44,402 nucleotides of DNA, taken from contig NZ_JAUQWH010000065.1 in NCBI RefSeq assembly GCF_030757795.1, forward strand, positions 1 through 44,402. Direction: 5' to 3'. A model generated the notes under the pieces. It saw nothing but the letters and a program-made list of their open reading frames with translations. It had not been told where the DNA came from and searched no databases. A program made the translations under genes and the position numbers. Shown here in pieces: positions 15,618-24,588 of this stretch (positions are counted from its first letter, which is position 1; every line of letters begins with the position of its first letter). The stretch is from Actinoplanes oryzae. Lineage in GTDB: Bacteria > Actinomycetota > Actinomycetes > Mycobacteriales > Micromonosporaceae.

Positions 15618-16931
15618 ATGACCACTGACTTCGCACCCCCCGCCGCCGCGCGCCGCTGGCGCAACTGGGGACTCAACCAGGAGTCCCTGGCGATCGACGT
15701 TCTCACCCCTGGCACGGTGACCGAGGTGGCCGCCCAGGTCAAGGCGGCCGCGACGGCCGGACGCCGGGTCAAGGTGGTCGGAAGCGGACATTCGTTCACC
15801 GCCATCGCCGTCGCGGACGACCAGCGCATGCTCCTGCACCGGCTGGCCGGGCTGGTGTCCGTTGACGGCACGCTCGTCACCGTTCAGGCCGGAATGCCGA
15901 TTCACCGGCTCAATCCGGTGCTCGCCGAGCACGGCCTGGCCATGCCCAATCTGGGCGATATCGACCAGCAGACCGTCGCCGGCGCCATCTCCACGGGTAC
16001 CCACGGCTGCGGCGCGACGCACGCCACGCTGGCCTCCTGCGTCGAGGCGGTGACCATGGTCACGGCGTCGGGTGAGGTTCTGCACATTGACTCGTCCTCG
16101 GAGCTTTTCCCGGCCGCCCGCCTCGGCCTCGGCGCCCTCGGCATCCTCGTCGAGGTGACCCTGCGCTGCGTGCCGGCCTTCGTGCTGCTGGCCGACGAAC
16201 GCCCGATGCCGCTCGCCGAGGTGCTCGCCGGCCTCGACGAGGGCATCGCCACCAACGACCACTTCGAGTTCTACTGGTACCCGTACACCGATCGGGCCCA
16301 GCTCAAGCGCAACAACAAGGTGGAGGTCTCCGACCGCCCGCTCGCCGCGTCGCGACGCTGGCTCGACGAGGAGTTCCTCTCCAACACGGTCTGGCAGGGC
16401 GCGTGCAGGATCGGTCAGAAGATCCCGGCCATGGTGCCGTCGATCAGTGCGGTCGCCGCCCGTGCCCTGACCGCCAGGACCTACACCGAGCGGTCGGACC
16501 GGGTTTTCTGCACGTCACGCCGGGTGCGCTTCACCGAGATGGAGTACGAGATCCCGCGCGAGCACGTCGCCGAAGCGCTCGCCGCCCTCCCCCGGATCAT
16601 CGAGCGGCTCCCGTTCAAGGTGCAGTTCCCGGTCGAGGTGCGCTTCACCGGCCCCGACGACGTCTGGCTGTCCCACGGCTACGGGCGTGACTCGGCGTAC
16701 ATCGCGATCCACCAGTTCTCGGGCAGCCCGTACGAGCCGTACTTCCGCGCCTTTGAAGCGGTCTGCGAGCCGCTCGGCGGCCGGCCGCACTGGGGCAAGC
16801 TGCACTATCGCGACGCGGAGTCGCTGCGCCGGGCGTACCCGAAATTCGACGACTTCCTGGCCGTGCGCGACCGCCTGGACCCGGACCGGGTCTTTGCCAA
16901 CCCCTACCTCGAGCAGGTGCTGGGCAGCTAG
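15618..16931 (+). CDS. FAD-linked sugar-lactone oxidase (D-arabinono-1,4-lactone oxidase type)
   Basis: A 437-residue flavoprotein. The FAD domain shows V-V-G-S-G-H-S-F-T with H58 as the likely covalent-FAD histidine. I-S-T-G-T-H-G-C-G follows, then G-L-G-A-L-G-I-L-V. The C-terminal ALO domain has F-E-F-Y-W-Y-P, R-P-H-W-G-K-L-H-Y and the ending L-D-P-D-R-V-F-A-N-P-Y-L. Relatives oxidise aldonolactones or alditols with oxygen, giving hydrogen peroxide. ATG 15618 has GGAGGACAAGGCGG upstream and is preferred to 15582. Regulated probably by the divergent TetR protein. The physiological sugar is not readable from the sequence. Confidence 0.88.
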   Translation: MTTDFAPPAAARRWRNWGLNQESLAIDVLTPGTVTEVAAQVKAAATAGRRVKVVGSGHSFTAIAVADDQRMLLHRLAGLVSVDGTLVTVQAGMPIHRLNPVLAEHGLAMPNLGDIDQQTVAGAISTGTHGCGATHATLASCVEAVTMVTASGEVLHIDSSSELFPAARLGLGALGILVEVTLRCVPAFVLLADERPMPLAEVLAGLDEGIATNDHFEFYWYPYTDRAQLKRNNKVEVSDRPLAASRRWLDEEFLSNTVWQGACRIGQKIPAMVPSISAVAARALTARTYTERSDRVFCTSRRVRFTEMEYEIPREHVAEALAALPRIIERLPFKVQFPVEVRFTGPDDVWLSHGYGRDSAYIAIHQFSGSPYEPYFRAFEAVCEPLGGRPHWGKLHYRDAESLRRAYPKFDDFLAVRDRLDPDRVFANPYLEQVLGS

Positions 16932-16937
16932 ACCCGG

Positions 16938-16958
16938 TTGTCCACAGCGTTATCCACA
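16938..16958 (+). promoter_or_regulatory. Pair of DnaA-box-like sites
   Basis: TTGTCCACA (16938-16946) and the perfect TTATCCACA (16950-16958) occupy most of the 32-bp gap between the convergent oxidase and topA genes. No promoter is expected there. No rho-independent hairpin is visible in the gap. Confidence 0.55.
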
Positions 16959-16963
16959 GGCCG

Positions 16964-19768
16964 TCACTCGGCGGCGGCAGTGGCCTTCTTCGGGGCTGCC
17001 TTCTTCGCCGGCGCAGCCTTCTTCGCGGGAGTGGCCTTCTTCGCTGCGGTCTTCTTCGCTGCGGTCTTCTTCGCGGCGGGCTGGGCTCCGTCGGCTGCGG
17101 CCTTCTTGGCCGGGGCCTTCTTCGCCGCCGCCTTCTTCTTCGGCGCCGGGCCCTTCGCGCGCTTCTCCGCCAGCATCTCGGAGGCCTGCTCGACGGTCAG
17201 CTCCTCGGGCGTCTGCCCGCGCCGCAGGGACGCGTTGAACTCGCCGTCGGTCACGTAGGGCCCGAAGCGGCCCTCCTTGATGACCATGGGCTTCTCGGTC
17301 TTCGGGTCCGGGCCCATCTCGCGCAGCGGCGGCTTGGGCGCCCCGCGCTGACCCCGCTGCTTCGGGGCGTTGAGCAGGGCGAGCGCCTCGTCGAGCGTGA
17401 CCGTGAAGAGCTGGTCCTCGGAGGCGAGCGAGCGGGAGTCCTTGTCGCGCTGCACGTACGGGCCGTACCGCCCGTTCTTCGCGACGATCTCGTTGCCCTC
17501 GGGGTCCTTGCCGACCACCCGCGGCAGCGTCAGCAGCTGGAGCGCCTGGTCGAGCGTGAGCGTCTCGGGCGACTGCGAGCGGAAGAGCGAGGCCGTCAGC
17601 TCGCCGCTCGACACGTACGGACCGTAGCGGCCGGACTTGAGCACGACGGGCTCGCCGCTGGCCGGGTGGTCACCGAGGGTCTTCTCCCCGCCGCCGCCGA
17701 GGAACAGCTCGGCGACCTTCTCCGGGGTCAGCTCGTCCGGGGCGATGCCCTCGGGGATGGAGACGCGGTCGCTCGCCGGCTCCTCGGTCTCCCCCGGCGG
17801 CTGCTTCTGCAGGTAGGGACCGTAGCGACCGACCCGGACGACGACGTGCTTGCCGTCCTCGTCGTCGAAGAGGGGGATCGAATTGATGGAGCGCGCGTCG
17901 ATGGCACCGAGGTTCTCGGTGACCAGCTTGCGCAGACCGCCCGCCTTCGCGATGGCGTCGTCCGCCCCGGCCGTCTGGCTGCCGAAGTAGAACGACGTGA
18001 GGAAGTCCAGCGACGCATGGTCGCCCCCGGCGATGCCGTCGAGGTCGTTCTCCATGGCCGCGGTGAAGTTGTAGTCGACCAGGCGCGGGTAGTGCTGCTC
18101 CATGAGGTTGATCACCGCGAACGCGATGAACGTCGGGATCAGCGCCTGGCCGCGCTTCTCGACGTAGCCCCGGTCCTGGATCGTCTGCATGATCGACGCG
18201 TACGTGGAGGGGCGGCCGATGCCCAGCTCCTCCAGCGCCTTGACCAGCGACGCCTCGGTGTAGCGGGCGGGCGGGCTGGTGTGGTGCCCGGCCGCGGCCA
18301 GCTCCTCGGCGGTCAGCGGCTGGTCCTTGACCAGGTTGGGCAGGCGGCGCTCGGCGTCCTCGGCGTCGGCGTTCTCGTCGTCCGAGGACTCGACGTAGGC
18401 GCGCAGGAAGCCCGGCTCGGTGATCGTCTTGCCGGTCGCGCCGAAGTCGGCCTCCTCGTTCGCCGAGGACACCGCCCGGATGCGTACGGAGATCGAGTTG
18501 CCGACCGCGTCGATCATCTGCGAGGCGACCGTGCGCCGCCAGATCAGCTCGTAGAGCCGGAACTCGTCGCCCTGCAGCTCGTGCGCCAGCTCACCGGGCG
18601 CCCGGAAAGTGTCCCCGGCGGGCCGGATCGCCTCGTGCGCCTCCTGGGCGTTCTTGACCTTGCCGGAGTAGCGCCGGGGCTCGGACGGCACGTTGCGCTC
18701 GCCGTACAGCTCGACGATCTGGCGCCGCGCGGCCGCGATGGCGGTCTCGGAGAGGTTCACCGAGTCCGTACGCATGTAGGTGATGTAGCCGTTCTCGTAC
18801 AGCCGCTGGGCCGTCCGCATCGTCTGCGCGGAGGACATGCGCAGCTTGCGCGCCGCCTCCTGCTGCAGCGTCGAGGTGATGAACGGCGCGTACGGCTTGC
18901 GGCGGTACGGCTTCTCCTCGACGCGCGTGACCTTGAACGGCTGCCCCTCGAGGCGTGCGGCGAGCCCGCGGGCGCCGGCCTCGTCGAGCTGCACGACGGC
19001 CGCGCCGGGCTTGAGCCGGCCGGTGGTGGCCTCGAAGTCCTTGCCCGTGGCGATGCGGTCGCCGTTGAGCGCGATCAGGGTGGCCCCGAAGCGCCGGGCG
19101 CCCTCGACCTTCTCCAGCACGGCGAGCTGGGCGTTGATGTCCCAGTACTCCGCGGAGCGGAACGCCATGCGCTGGCGCTCACGCTCGACGACGATGCGCG
19201 TGGCGACGGACTGGACGCGGCCGGCGGACAGGCGCGGCATGACCTTTTTCCACAGGACGGGGCTGACCTCGTACCCGTAGAGGCGGTCCAGGATGCGGCG
19301 GGCCTCCTGCGCGTCGACCAGGTTCTTGTCGATGTCGCGCGGGTTGGCGACCGCGGCCTGGATGGCCTTGCGGGTGATCTCGTGGAAGACCATCCGCTTG
19401 AACGGGACCTTGGGCTGGATCGTCTCGACCAGGTGCCAGGCGATGGCCTCGCCCTCGCGGTCCTCATCCGTGGCGAGGAAGATCTCGTCGACCTCGCGGG
19501 CGAGCTTCTTGAGCTTGGCGATCTGCTGCTTGCGGTCCGAGGAGATCACGTAGAGCGGGTGGAAGCCGTTGTCGACGTCGACGCCGAGGCGCGCCCACGA
19601 TTCACCCTTGTACTTCTCGGGGACCTCGTCGGCGTTCTTCGGCAGGTCGCGGACATGGCCGATGGAAGCCTCGACGAAATAGTCGGGCCCCAGGTAGCCG
19701 GCGATCGTCTTGGCCTTCGACGGGGACTCGACGATGACCAGACGGGTCGTCCTGGCGTTGCTCGGCAC
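16964..19768 (-). CDS. topA: DNA topoisomerase I
   Basis: A 934-residue type IA topoisomerase that relaxes negative supercoils. The Toprim domain at the N-terminus shows V-E-S-P-S-K-A-K-T-I and the acidic D-E-D-R-E-G-E (about 101-107). The catalytic tyrosine is about Y331 in Y-I-T-Y-M-R-T-D-S. The C-terminal third has four to five topo-C repeats marked G-R-Y/F-G-P-Y-V instead of zinc fingers. The end is a Lys/Ala-rich tail of repeated K-K-A-A-A-K-K type, typical of actinobacterial TopA and used for DNA binding and processivity. GTG 19768 with GGGAG upstream is chosen; GTG 19792 is an alternative. Confidence 0.95.
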   Translation of the reverse strand: MPSNARTTRLVIVESPSKAKTIAGYLGPDYFVEASIGHVRDLPKNADEVPEKYKGESWARLGVDVDNGFHPLYVISSDRKQQIAKLKKLAREVDEIFLATDEDREGEAIAWHLVETIQPKVPFKRMVFHEITRKAIQAAVANPRDIDKNLVDAQEARRILDRLYGYEVSPVLWKKVMPRLSAGRVQSVATRIVVERERQRMAFRSAEYWDINAQLAVLEKVEGARRFGATLIALNGDRIATGKDFEATTGRLKPGAAVVQLDEAGARGLAARLEGQPFKVTRVEEKPYRRKPYAPFITSTLQQEAARKLRMSSAQTMRTAQRLYENGYITYMRTDSVNLSETAIAAARRQIVELYGERNVPSEPRRYSGKVKNAQEAHEAIRPAGDTFRAPGELAHELQGDEFRLYELIWRRTVASQMIDAVGNSISVRIRAVSSANEEADFGATGKTITEPGFLRAYVESSDDENADAEDAERRLPNLVKDQPLTAEELAAAGHHTSPPARYTEASLVKALEELGIGRPSTYASIMQTIQDRGYVEKRGQALIPTFIAFAVINLMEQHYPRLVDYNFTAAMENDLDGIAGGDHASLDFLTSFYFGSQTAGADDAIAKAGGLRKLVTENLGAIDARSINSIPLFDDEDGKHVVVRVGRYGPYLQKQPPGETEEPASDRVSIPEGIAPDELTPEKVAELFLGGGGEKTLGDHPASGEPVVLKSGRYGPYVSSGELTASLFRSQSPETLTLDQALQLLTLPRVVGKDPEGNEIVAKNGRYGPYVQRDKDSRSLASEDQLFTVTLDEALALLNAPKQRGQRGAPKPPLREMGPDPKTEKPMVIKEGRFGPYVTDGEFNASLRRGQTPEELTVEQASEMLAEKRAKGPAPKKKAAAKKAPAKKAAADGAQPAAKKTAAKKTAAKKATPAKKAAPAKKAAPKKATAAAE

Positions 19769-19996
19769 GGCACTCCCAAACTTCGGCTTCACTCGGCGAC
19801 CTGCCGCAGGCGGCAGGTTGTGCCCGGCGGTCGCCGCGAGCGGCTGGCGCACGGACGTTCAACGTAACGCGCCGGACGAGCTCCCATTCCCCGGGCAGGC
19901 AGAAGTCGGATGGTAACGGCCCGGCCACCGCACGCGTCCGACTGGCGACACCGTACACCGGGAACATGGCGTCGTGCCGCACACAATCACGGAAGA

Positions 19997-20782
19997 TCAT
20001 GCGGCTGCGCTGCCCGGCCACAGCCGCGCGGGCGCCGCCTCCGGCCGGTCCCCGACCAGCTCAGCGAGCCGCGCGAGGCGTCTGCGACCTGCGATCACGT
20101 ACGCCGGACCGGCCTGGATCGTCCCGGCCAGGCCGACCTTGGTCAGCGCCGCATCGACCGCCTTGTCAAGCGAGCCGTCGGGATTCAGACCGAGGGCGTA
20201 GCCCTGCGGCCGGGGAGCCCCGGCCGCCGCGGCCCAGAGCCGCAGCCGCGGGCCGTTGAGGAAGAGCTTGCCGGGCGGCGGCGGCCAGGCGCGGGCCAGG
20301 CCGTTCAACCTGCTGCTGTACGCCGTCCGCACCTCGAACCCGACGACCGGCGCCGCCACCTCTTCTTCCCCGGGCTGCTCGGCCGGCGCCGACGTGACCG
20401 AGGACTCGTCGTCCTCGTGTTCCACCGGAACCGACGTGAGTTCCGCCACGCGCTCCTCTTCCGGGTGCTCGGCGACCGGCTGCCAGTTGACCACGAGACC
20501 GCGCCCGACCAGCTCCTCGACGAGGACGTGCACGCGCCAGGCGGCGTCGACGCGGACGGACACCCGGGCCGTACCCCCCATCGTGCCGAGGATCCCCGGG
20601 CCGGACAGCAGGCCGGCCAGGTCGGCCAGCGACGGGTCGATCGCCTCCACCCCGAAGACGGACAACTGCTTGCCGGCCGGGGTGCCGGCGCCCGGCGCCG
20701 CGCGGCGCCGGGGTGGCGTGGCGCGCTCGACCGGCGCGGGCAGCACCTCGCGCGGAATCAGCGGCCACCCGGGCTCGGTCAT
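19997..20782 (-). CDS. Conserved hypothetical protein
   Basis: A 261-residue soluble protein with no signal peptide or membrane segment and no domain that I recognise. The N-terminal region (W-P-L-I-P-R-E-V-L-P-A-P) looks conserved. A Glu/Ala-rich linker (about 110-145) separates two folded parts. The C-terminal part holds R-T-A-Y-S-S-R-L-N-G-L-A-R-A-W-P-P and W-A-A-A-A-G. The ATG at 20782 follows the lipoprotein stop by two bases, so it is translationally coupled to it. Position behind a lipoprotein and before topA gives no functional clue. Confidence 0.75.
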   Translation of the reverse strand: MTEPGWPLIPREVLPAPVERATPPRRRAAPGAGTPAGKQLSVFGVEAIDPSLADLAGLLSGPGILGTMGGTARVSVRVDAAWRVHVLVEELVGRGLVVNWQPVAEHPEEERVAELTSVPVEHEDDESSVTSAPAEQPGEEEVAAPVVGFEVRTAYSSRLNGLARAWPPPPGKLFLNGPRLRLWAAAAGAPRPQGYALGLNPDGSLDKAVDAALTKVGLAGTIQAGPAYVIAGRRRLARLAELVGDRPEAAPARLWPGSAAA

Positions 20783-20784
20783 GG

Positions 20785-21315
20785 TCAGCGGCACTCCGGG
20801 GCTTCGTCGAACGCCTGCTTGAGCTCTACCGATGACAGTTTGCTGGTGTCCAGCTCACTGGCCTGGTACTCCGTGTTCAGCGTGTCGACGACGGAACCGA
20901 CCTTGGTGTAGAAGTCCTTCGACTCGGCGGTCGAGAGCCCCTCCACCCCGGTGCGGGCCTTGCCGTAGGCGTCGCGCATCGCACTCAGCGATGTGGTGAA
21001 GCTCTCCGCGACCTGGGCGCCCTCGTCCACGTCGGGGACGCCCGCCTCCGCCACCCCGGCGCGCGCCTTCTCGCTCGCGGTCTCCGCACCGCCGAAGAGC
21101 CGCATCAGGTTCTCCTTGGCCTGGGCGGGCGTCGTCTCGGCAGTCATCTGCTGCTGCGTCCTGGTCGCGAGGTCGCCGATCTCGGTGCGCCACGGGGCGA
21201 GCACCTTGCAGACCGTGGCAGCCCAGGCCTGTGGGGTCGGGCTGCCCGAACAGGCACCCAGCGTCACGACGCACGAGATAACGAGGAGGAAAGACAGGGA
21301 GCGGGCCGAGCGCAT
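20785..21315 (-). CDS. Lipoprotein, function unknown
   Basis: A 176-residue lipoprotein. The signal peptide M-R-S-A-R-S-L-S-F-L-L-V-I-S ends in the lipobox L-G-A-C with Cys22. The mature protein is mostly amphipathic helix with one further pair of cysteines (T-V-C-K-V and P-E-C-R), possibly a disulfide. The composition recalls helical-bundle cell-envelope lipoproteins of actinomycetes. It is coupled to the downstream gene at 19997-20782. Confidence 0.82.
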   Translation of the reverse strand: MRSARSLSFLLVISCVVTLGACSGSPTPQAWAATVCKVLAPWRTEIGDLATRTQQQMTAETTPAQAKENLMRLFGGAETASEKARAGVAEAGVPDVDEGAQVAESFTTSLSAMRDAYGKARTGVEGLSTAESKDFYTKVGSVVDTLNTEYQASELDTSKLSSVELKQAFDEAPECR

Positions 21316-21343
21316 GGATTGCAGCGTACGGGTAACGCACCGT

Positions 21344-21375
21344 GGAGGGCACCTGGCGAGCGCCGGGCGCCCTCC
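21344..21375 (-). terminator. Hairpin behind hppA
   Basis: A 14-bp stem (21344-21357 with 21362-21375) with one mismatch and one G-U pair closes a four-base loop, 14 bases past the hppA stop. No U tract follows, as is common in actinobacteria. It likely ends the hppA transcript. Confidence 0.5.
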
Positions 21376-21389
21376 CCGACTCTGTCCGA

Positions 21390-23759
21390 TCAGGCAACCA
21401 CCCGCTCGGAGGAGGACGGTGTGGTGGGCGTCTCGTCACCCATGGAGATCGGCTTGCGCTTGCTCCAGACCACGGCCGACACAATGATCAGTACGGCCAC
21501 CACGGCGATGCCGATCCGCAGGCCGGTGTTGGCGTCGTCGCCGATGCTCCAGGCGACCACCGCCGGGGCGATCAGCAGCGAGACCAGGTTCATGACCTTG
21601 ATCAGCGGGTTGATCGCCGGGCCCGCCGTGTCCTTGAACGGGTCGCCGACCGTGTCGCCGATCACCGTCGCGGCGTGCGCGTCCGAGCCCTTGCCGCCGA
21701 AGGCGCCGTCCTCGACGAGCTTCTTGGCGTTGTCCCATGCGCCGCCCGAGTTGGCGAGGAAGACCGCCATCAGCGTGCCCGCCCCGATCGCCCCGGCCAG
21801 GTAGGACGCCAGCGCGCCGGCGCCCAGCCCGAAGCCGACCGCGATGGGCGCCAGGATCGCCAGCAGACCCGGGGTGAGCAGCTCACGCTGGGCGTCGCGG
21901 GTGCAGATGTCGACGACCCGGCCGTACTCGGGGCGCTGGGTGCGGTCCATGATGCCCGGGAAGTCGCGGAACTGGCGGCGCACCTCCATCACGACCGCGC
22001 CCGCCGAGCGGGAGACCGCGTTGATGGCCAGCCCGGAGAAGAGGAAGACGACGGCCGCGCCGATCAGCAGGCCCACCAGGTTGCGCGGGTTGGCGATGTT
22101 GAGCAGGCCCAGGATCTCGCCGCCGATCCGGTCGGCGGAGATGCCGGCGTCGGCCAGGGAGTCCGAGAGCGTGTTCGTGTACGACCCGAAGAGCGCCGTG
22201 GCGGCCAGCACCGCCGTGGCGATCGCGATGCCCTTGGTGATCGCCTTCGTGGTGTTGCCGACCGCGTCCAGCTCGGTGAGGATCTGCGCCCCGCGCTCGT
22301 CCACGTCGCCGGACATCTCCGCGATGCCCTGCGCGTTGTCGGAGATCGGGCCGAAGGTGTCCATCGCCACGATGACGCCGACCGTGGTGAGCAGGCCGGT
22401 GCCGGCGAGTGCGACCGCGAAGAGTGACAGCGTGATGGACGAGCCGCCGAGCAGGAACGCTCCGTACACGCCCGCGCCGATCAGCAGCGCCGAGTAGACG
22501 GCCGACTCGAGCCCAACGCTGATGCCCGCGAGCACCACCGTCGCCGGGCCGGTCTGCGACGACTTGCCGATGTCCTGGACCGGGCGCCGCTGCACCTCGG
22601 TGAAGTAGCCGGTCAGCGCCTGGATGGCGGCGGCGAGCACGATGCCGATCACGACCGCGCCGATCGCGACCCACTGCGGGTTGCGACCACTTTCGGCCAC
22701 GCCGGCGGCCAGGTCCTCCCCGAAGCCCGCGAAGGAGCTGGGCAGGTACGTGAAGCTGACGATCGCCACGATGACCGCCGACAGCAGCGCCGAGATGTAG
22801 AACGCGCGGTTGATGGCGGTCAGGCCGTTGCGGTCCGAGGCGCGCAGCCGCGTGATGAAGACGCCGACGATGGCGATGACCACGCCGACCGTCGAGATGA
22901 TCAACGGGAAGATCAGGCCGTCCGTGCCGAACGCCGCCTGGCCCAGGATGAGCGCGGCGACGAGCGTCACGGCGTACGACTCGAAGAGGTCAGCGGCCAT
23001 GCCGGCGCAGTCACCGACGTTGTCGCCCACGTTGTCCGCGATCGTCGCCGCGTTGCGTGGGTCGTCCTCGGGGATGCCCTGCTCCACCTTGCCCACCAGG
23101 TCGGCGCCGACGTCGGCCGCCTTGGTGAAGATGCCGCCGCCGACCCGCATGAACATGGCGAGCAGCGCGGCACCGAAGCCGAAGCCCTCCAGCACGGTCG
23201 GCGCGTCCTCCCGGAAGATCCAGACGACCAGGGCGGCGCCGAGCAGGCCGAGGCCCACGGTCATGAAACCGACCACCCCGCCGGTCCGAAAGGCGATGCC
23301 CATGGCCTTCTCCCGGCCGCCGGACTCGCCCGCGGCCGCGGCGACGCGCAGGTTGGCCCGGGTCGCCAGCGCCATGCCCGCCCCGCCGATCACCGAGCTG
23401 AAGGCCGCGCCGACGACGAAGAAGAGCGATCGGCCGATCTTGACCCAGGTCTCGTTGCCGCCGGTGTCGTGCACCGGCAGCAGGAAGAGCAGCACGACCG
23501 CGATCACGACGAAGATCGCCAGGGTGCGGAACTGCCGCAACAGGTAGGCCGATGCGCCCTCCTGCACGGCGCCGGCGATCTCCTGCATGGACTGGGTGCC
23601 GCGGGCCGTCTTCAGCACCGACTGCACGAACATGGCGGCGAATCCGAGCGCGACCAGGGCGAACACCACGGCGACGACCACGAAGACGAGGTTGCTGCCG
23701 CCCAGGGAAATGGTGCCGCTCTCGGCCGCAAGGTAGGTAGTTGTGGAGGTTCCGGACAT
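21390..23759 (-). CDS. hppA: Membrane proton-pumping pyrophosphatase
   Basis: A 789-residue membrane pyrophosphatase with about 15-16 hydrophobic helices. It couples PPi hydrolysis to proton export. The substrate loop D-V-G-A-D-L-V-G-K-V-E and E-D-D-P-R-N-A-A-T-I-A-D-N-V-G-D-N-V-G-D is intact. So are the later acidic D-N-A-K-K and T-V-G-D-P-F-K-D-T-A-G-P motifs (coding strand). In G-N-T-T-K-A the lysine (about K505) marks the K+-independent proton-pumping subclass; K+-dependent members have Ala there. ATG 23759 is preceded by GGGAGGACATTG. It lies beside the bldG pair, as in Streptomyces. Confidence 0.96.
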   Translation of the reverse strand: MSGTSTTTYLAAESGTISLGGSNLVFVVVAVVFALVALGFAAMFVQSVLKTARGTQSMQEIAGAVQEGASAYLLRQFRTLAIFVVIAVVLLFLLPVHDTGGNETWVKIGRSLFFVVGAAFSSVIGGAGMALATRANLRVAAAAGESGGREKAMGIAFRTGGVVGFMTVGLGLLGAALVVWIFREDAPTVLEGFGFGAALLAMFMRVGGGIFTKAADVGADLVGKVEQGIPEDDPRNAATIADNVGDNVGDCAGMAADLFESYAVTLVAALILGQAAFGTDGLIFPLIISTVGVVIAIVGVFITRLRASDRNGLTAINRAFYISALLSAVIVAIVSFTYLPSSFAGFGEDLAAGVAESGRNPQWVAIGAVVIGIVLAAAIQALTGYFTEVQRRPVQDIGKSSQTGPATVVLAGISVGLESAVYSALLIGAGVYGAFLLGGSSITLSLFAVALAGTGLLTTVGVIVAMDTFGPISDNAQGIAEMSGDVDERGAQILTELDAVGNTTKAITKGIAIATAVLAATALFGSYTNTLSDSLADAGISADRIGGEILGLLNIANPRNLVGLLIGAAVVFLFSGLAINAVSRSAGAVVMEVRRQFRDFPGIMDRTQRPEYGRVVDICTRDAQRELLTPGLLAILAPIAVGFGLGAGALASYLAGAIGAGTLMAVFLANSGGAWDNAKKLVEDGAFGGKGSDAHAATVIGDTVGDPFKDTAGPAINPLIKVMNLVSLLIAPAVVAWSIGDDANTGLRIGIAVVAVLIIVSAVVWSKRKPISMGDETPTTPSSSERVVA

Positions 23760-24059
23760 CAATGTCCTCCCGCTACACCGACTGACGCCGGACAGCGGAC
23801 GAGTCTGCCGGCGCTTCCCCCGCACGAGGGGACGACGAAACCGGGTCCCGCGGGCGCGGAACCCCGGAGCAGTGACTGACTACCTGCGCACTGTAGCGGC
23901 TAACGTGTCGATGGTCACATCCGGACGGAGGCGCATTCCAGTGAGATCCATCGCTGTGTTAGCGCTTGGCACAGCGCGCCGGAAGGCCCTACTCTCCCGG
24001 CCGCGACCTGGGTTTTCCCGTCCTCTGCGCCGAGCGGTGTCCTCTTTGCGCCAAGCGGT
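23760..24059. other. Interval between hppA and the anti-sigma gene
   Basis: About 300 bp (391 bp to the next gene) without a gene. On the minus strand TACAGT near 23894-23889 with TGTGAC 18 bp upstream is a weak hppA promoter candidate. It would give an approximately 125-base leader ending in a good ribosome site. Nothing else is evident. Confidence 0.35.
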
Positions 24060-24088
24060 AACGCCCTGCCACTTTCGGGCAGGGCGTT
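24060..24088 (-). terminator. Hairpin behind the bldG operon
   Basis: A perfect 11-bp stem (AACGCCCTGCC at 24060-24070 with its complement at 24078-24088) closes a seven-base loop, 62 bases past the anti-sigma gene's stop. There is no long U tract. Probable terminator of the bldG operon. Confidence 0.65.
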
Positions 24089-24150
24089 GCTCGTGCGTCG
24101 TGGTGTGCGGGTGCTGGGGTCTTCCCCGGATCCCGTCCCGTCGGGCGCTC

Positions 24151-24588
24151 TTACCTGCGGGCGACCGGCCAGACCATGCGGACCTCGGTGCCGATGCCCT
24201 CGTCCACGGGGCGCACCTGCAGGTCGTCGACGAAGCCGGCGAGCAGGGCGAAGCCCACGCCCGTCGTCAGCGCCTCGTCGGTCAGCGACTCGTCGGCCAG
24301 CTCGTCCGGCGGCAGCTTGGTCAGGCCGATGCTGGCCTCGATGGGTGCGCGGTCGATGACCCGCACCGTGTAGGAGTCCGAGTCGGACATCTCGACCATG
24401 ACCAGGTCGGGAATGCCGTACTGATTGTGCAGGGCCACCGCCCGGGTGCAGGCCTCACCGATGGCGAGCCGCACCTCGTCGAGCAGGTCCTCGGCGACCC
24501 CCGCGCGCCGGGCCACCGCCACGCCGACCAGCCGCGCCGTGCGCACGTGCACGGGGGCGGGCGAGAACGACAGCCGTACTGTTGCCAT
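24151..24588 (-). CDS. Anti-sigma factor (HATPase-like), partner of BldG
   Basis: A 145-residue protein of the SpoIIAB/RsbW HATPase type, equivalent in position to the Streptomyces coelicolor gene next to bldG whose product binds BldG. The start overlaps the bldG stop by one base, so the two are made together. The N-box region reads I-G-E-A-C-T-R-A-V-A-L-H-N, where the usual metal-binding Asn is Arg. The G1 box reads V-I-D-R-A-P-I instead of D-x-G-x-G. The later T-T-G-V-G-F-A-L-L box is closer to normal. Kinase activity is therefore doubtful; binding of a sigma factor or of BldG may remain. Confidence 0.85.
   Translation of the reverse strand: MATVRLSFSPAPVHVRTARLVGVAVARRAGVAEDLLDEVRLAIGEACTRAVALHNQYGIPDLVMVEMSDSDSYTVRVIDRAPIEASIGLTKLPPDELADESLTDEALTTGVGFALLAGFVDDLQVRPVDEGIGTEVRMVWPVARR

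Noticed and set aside
17666..19867. 733-codon plus-strand frame over topA
   Set aside because: Antisense of the topoisomerase gene; no motif or ribosome site.
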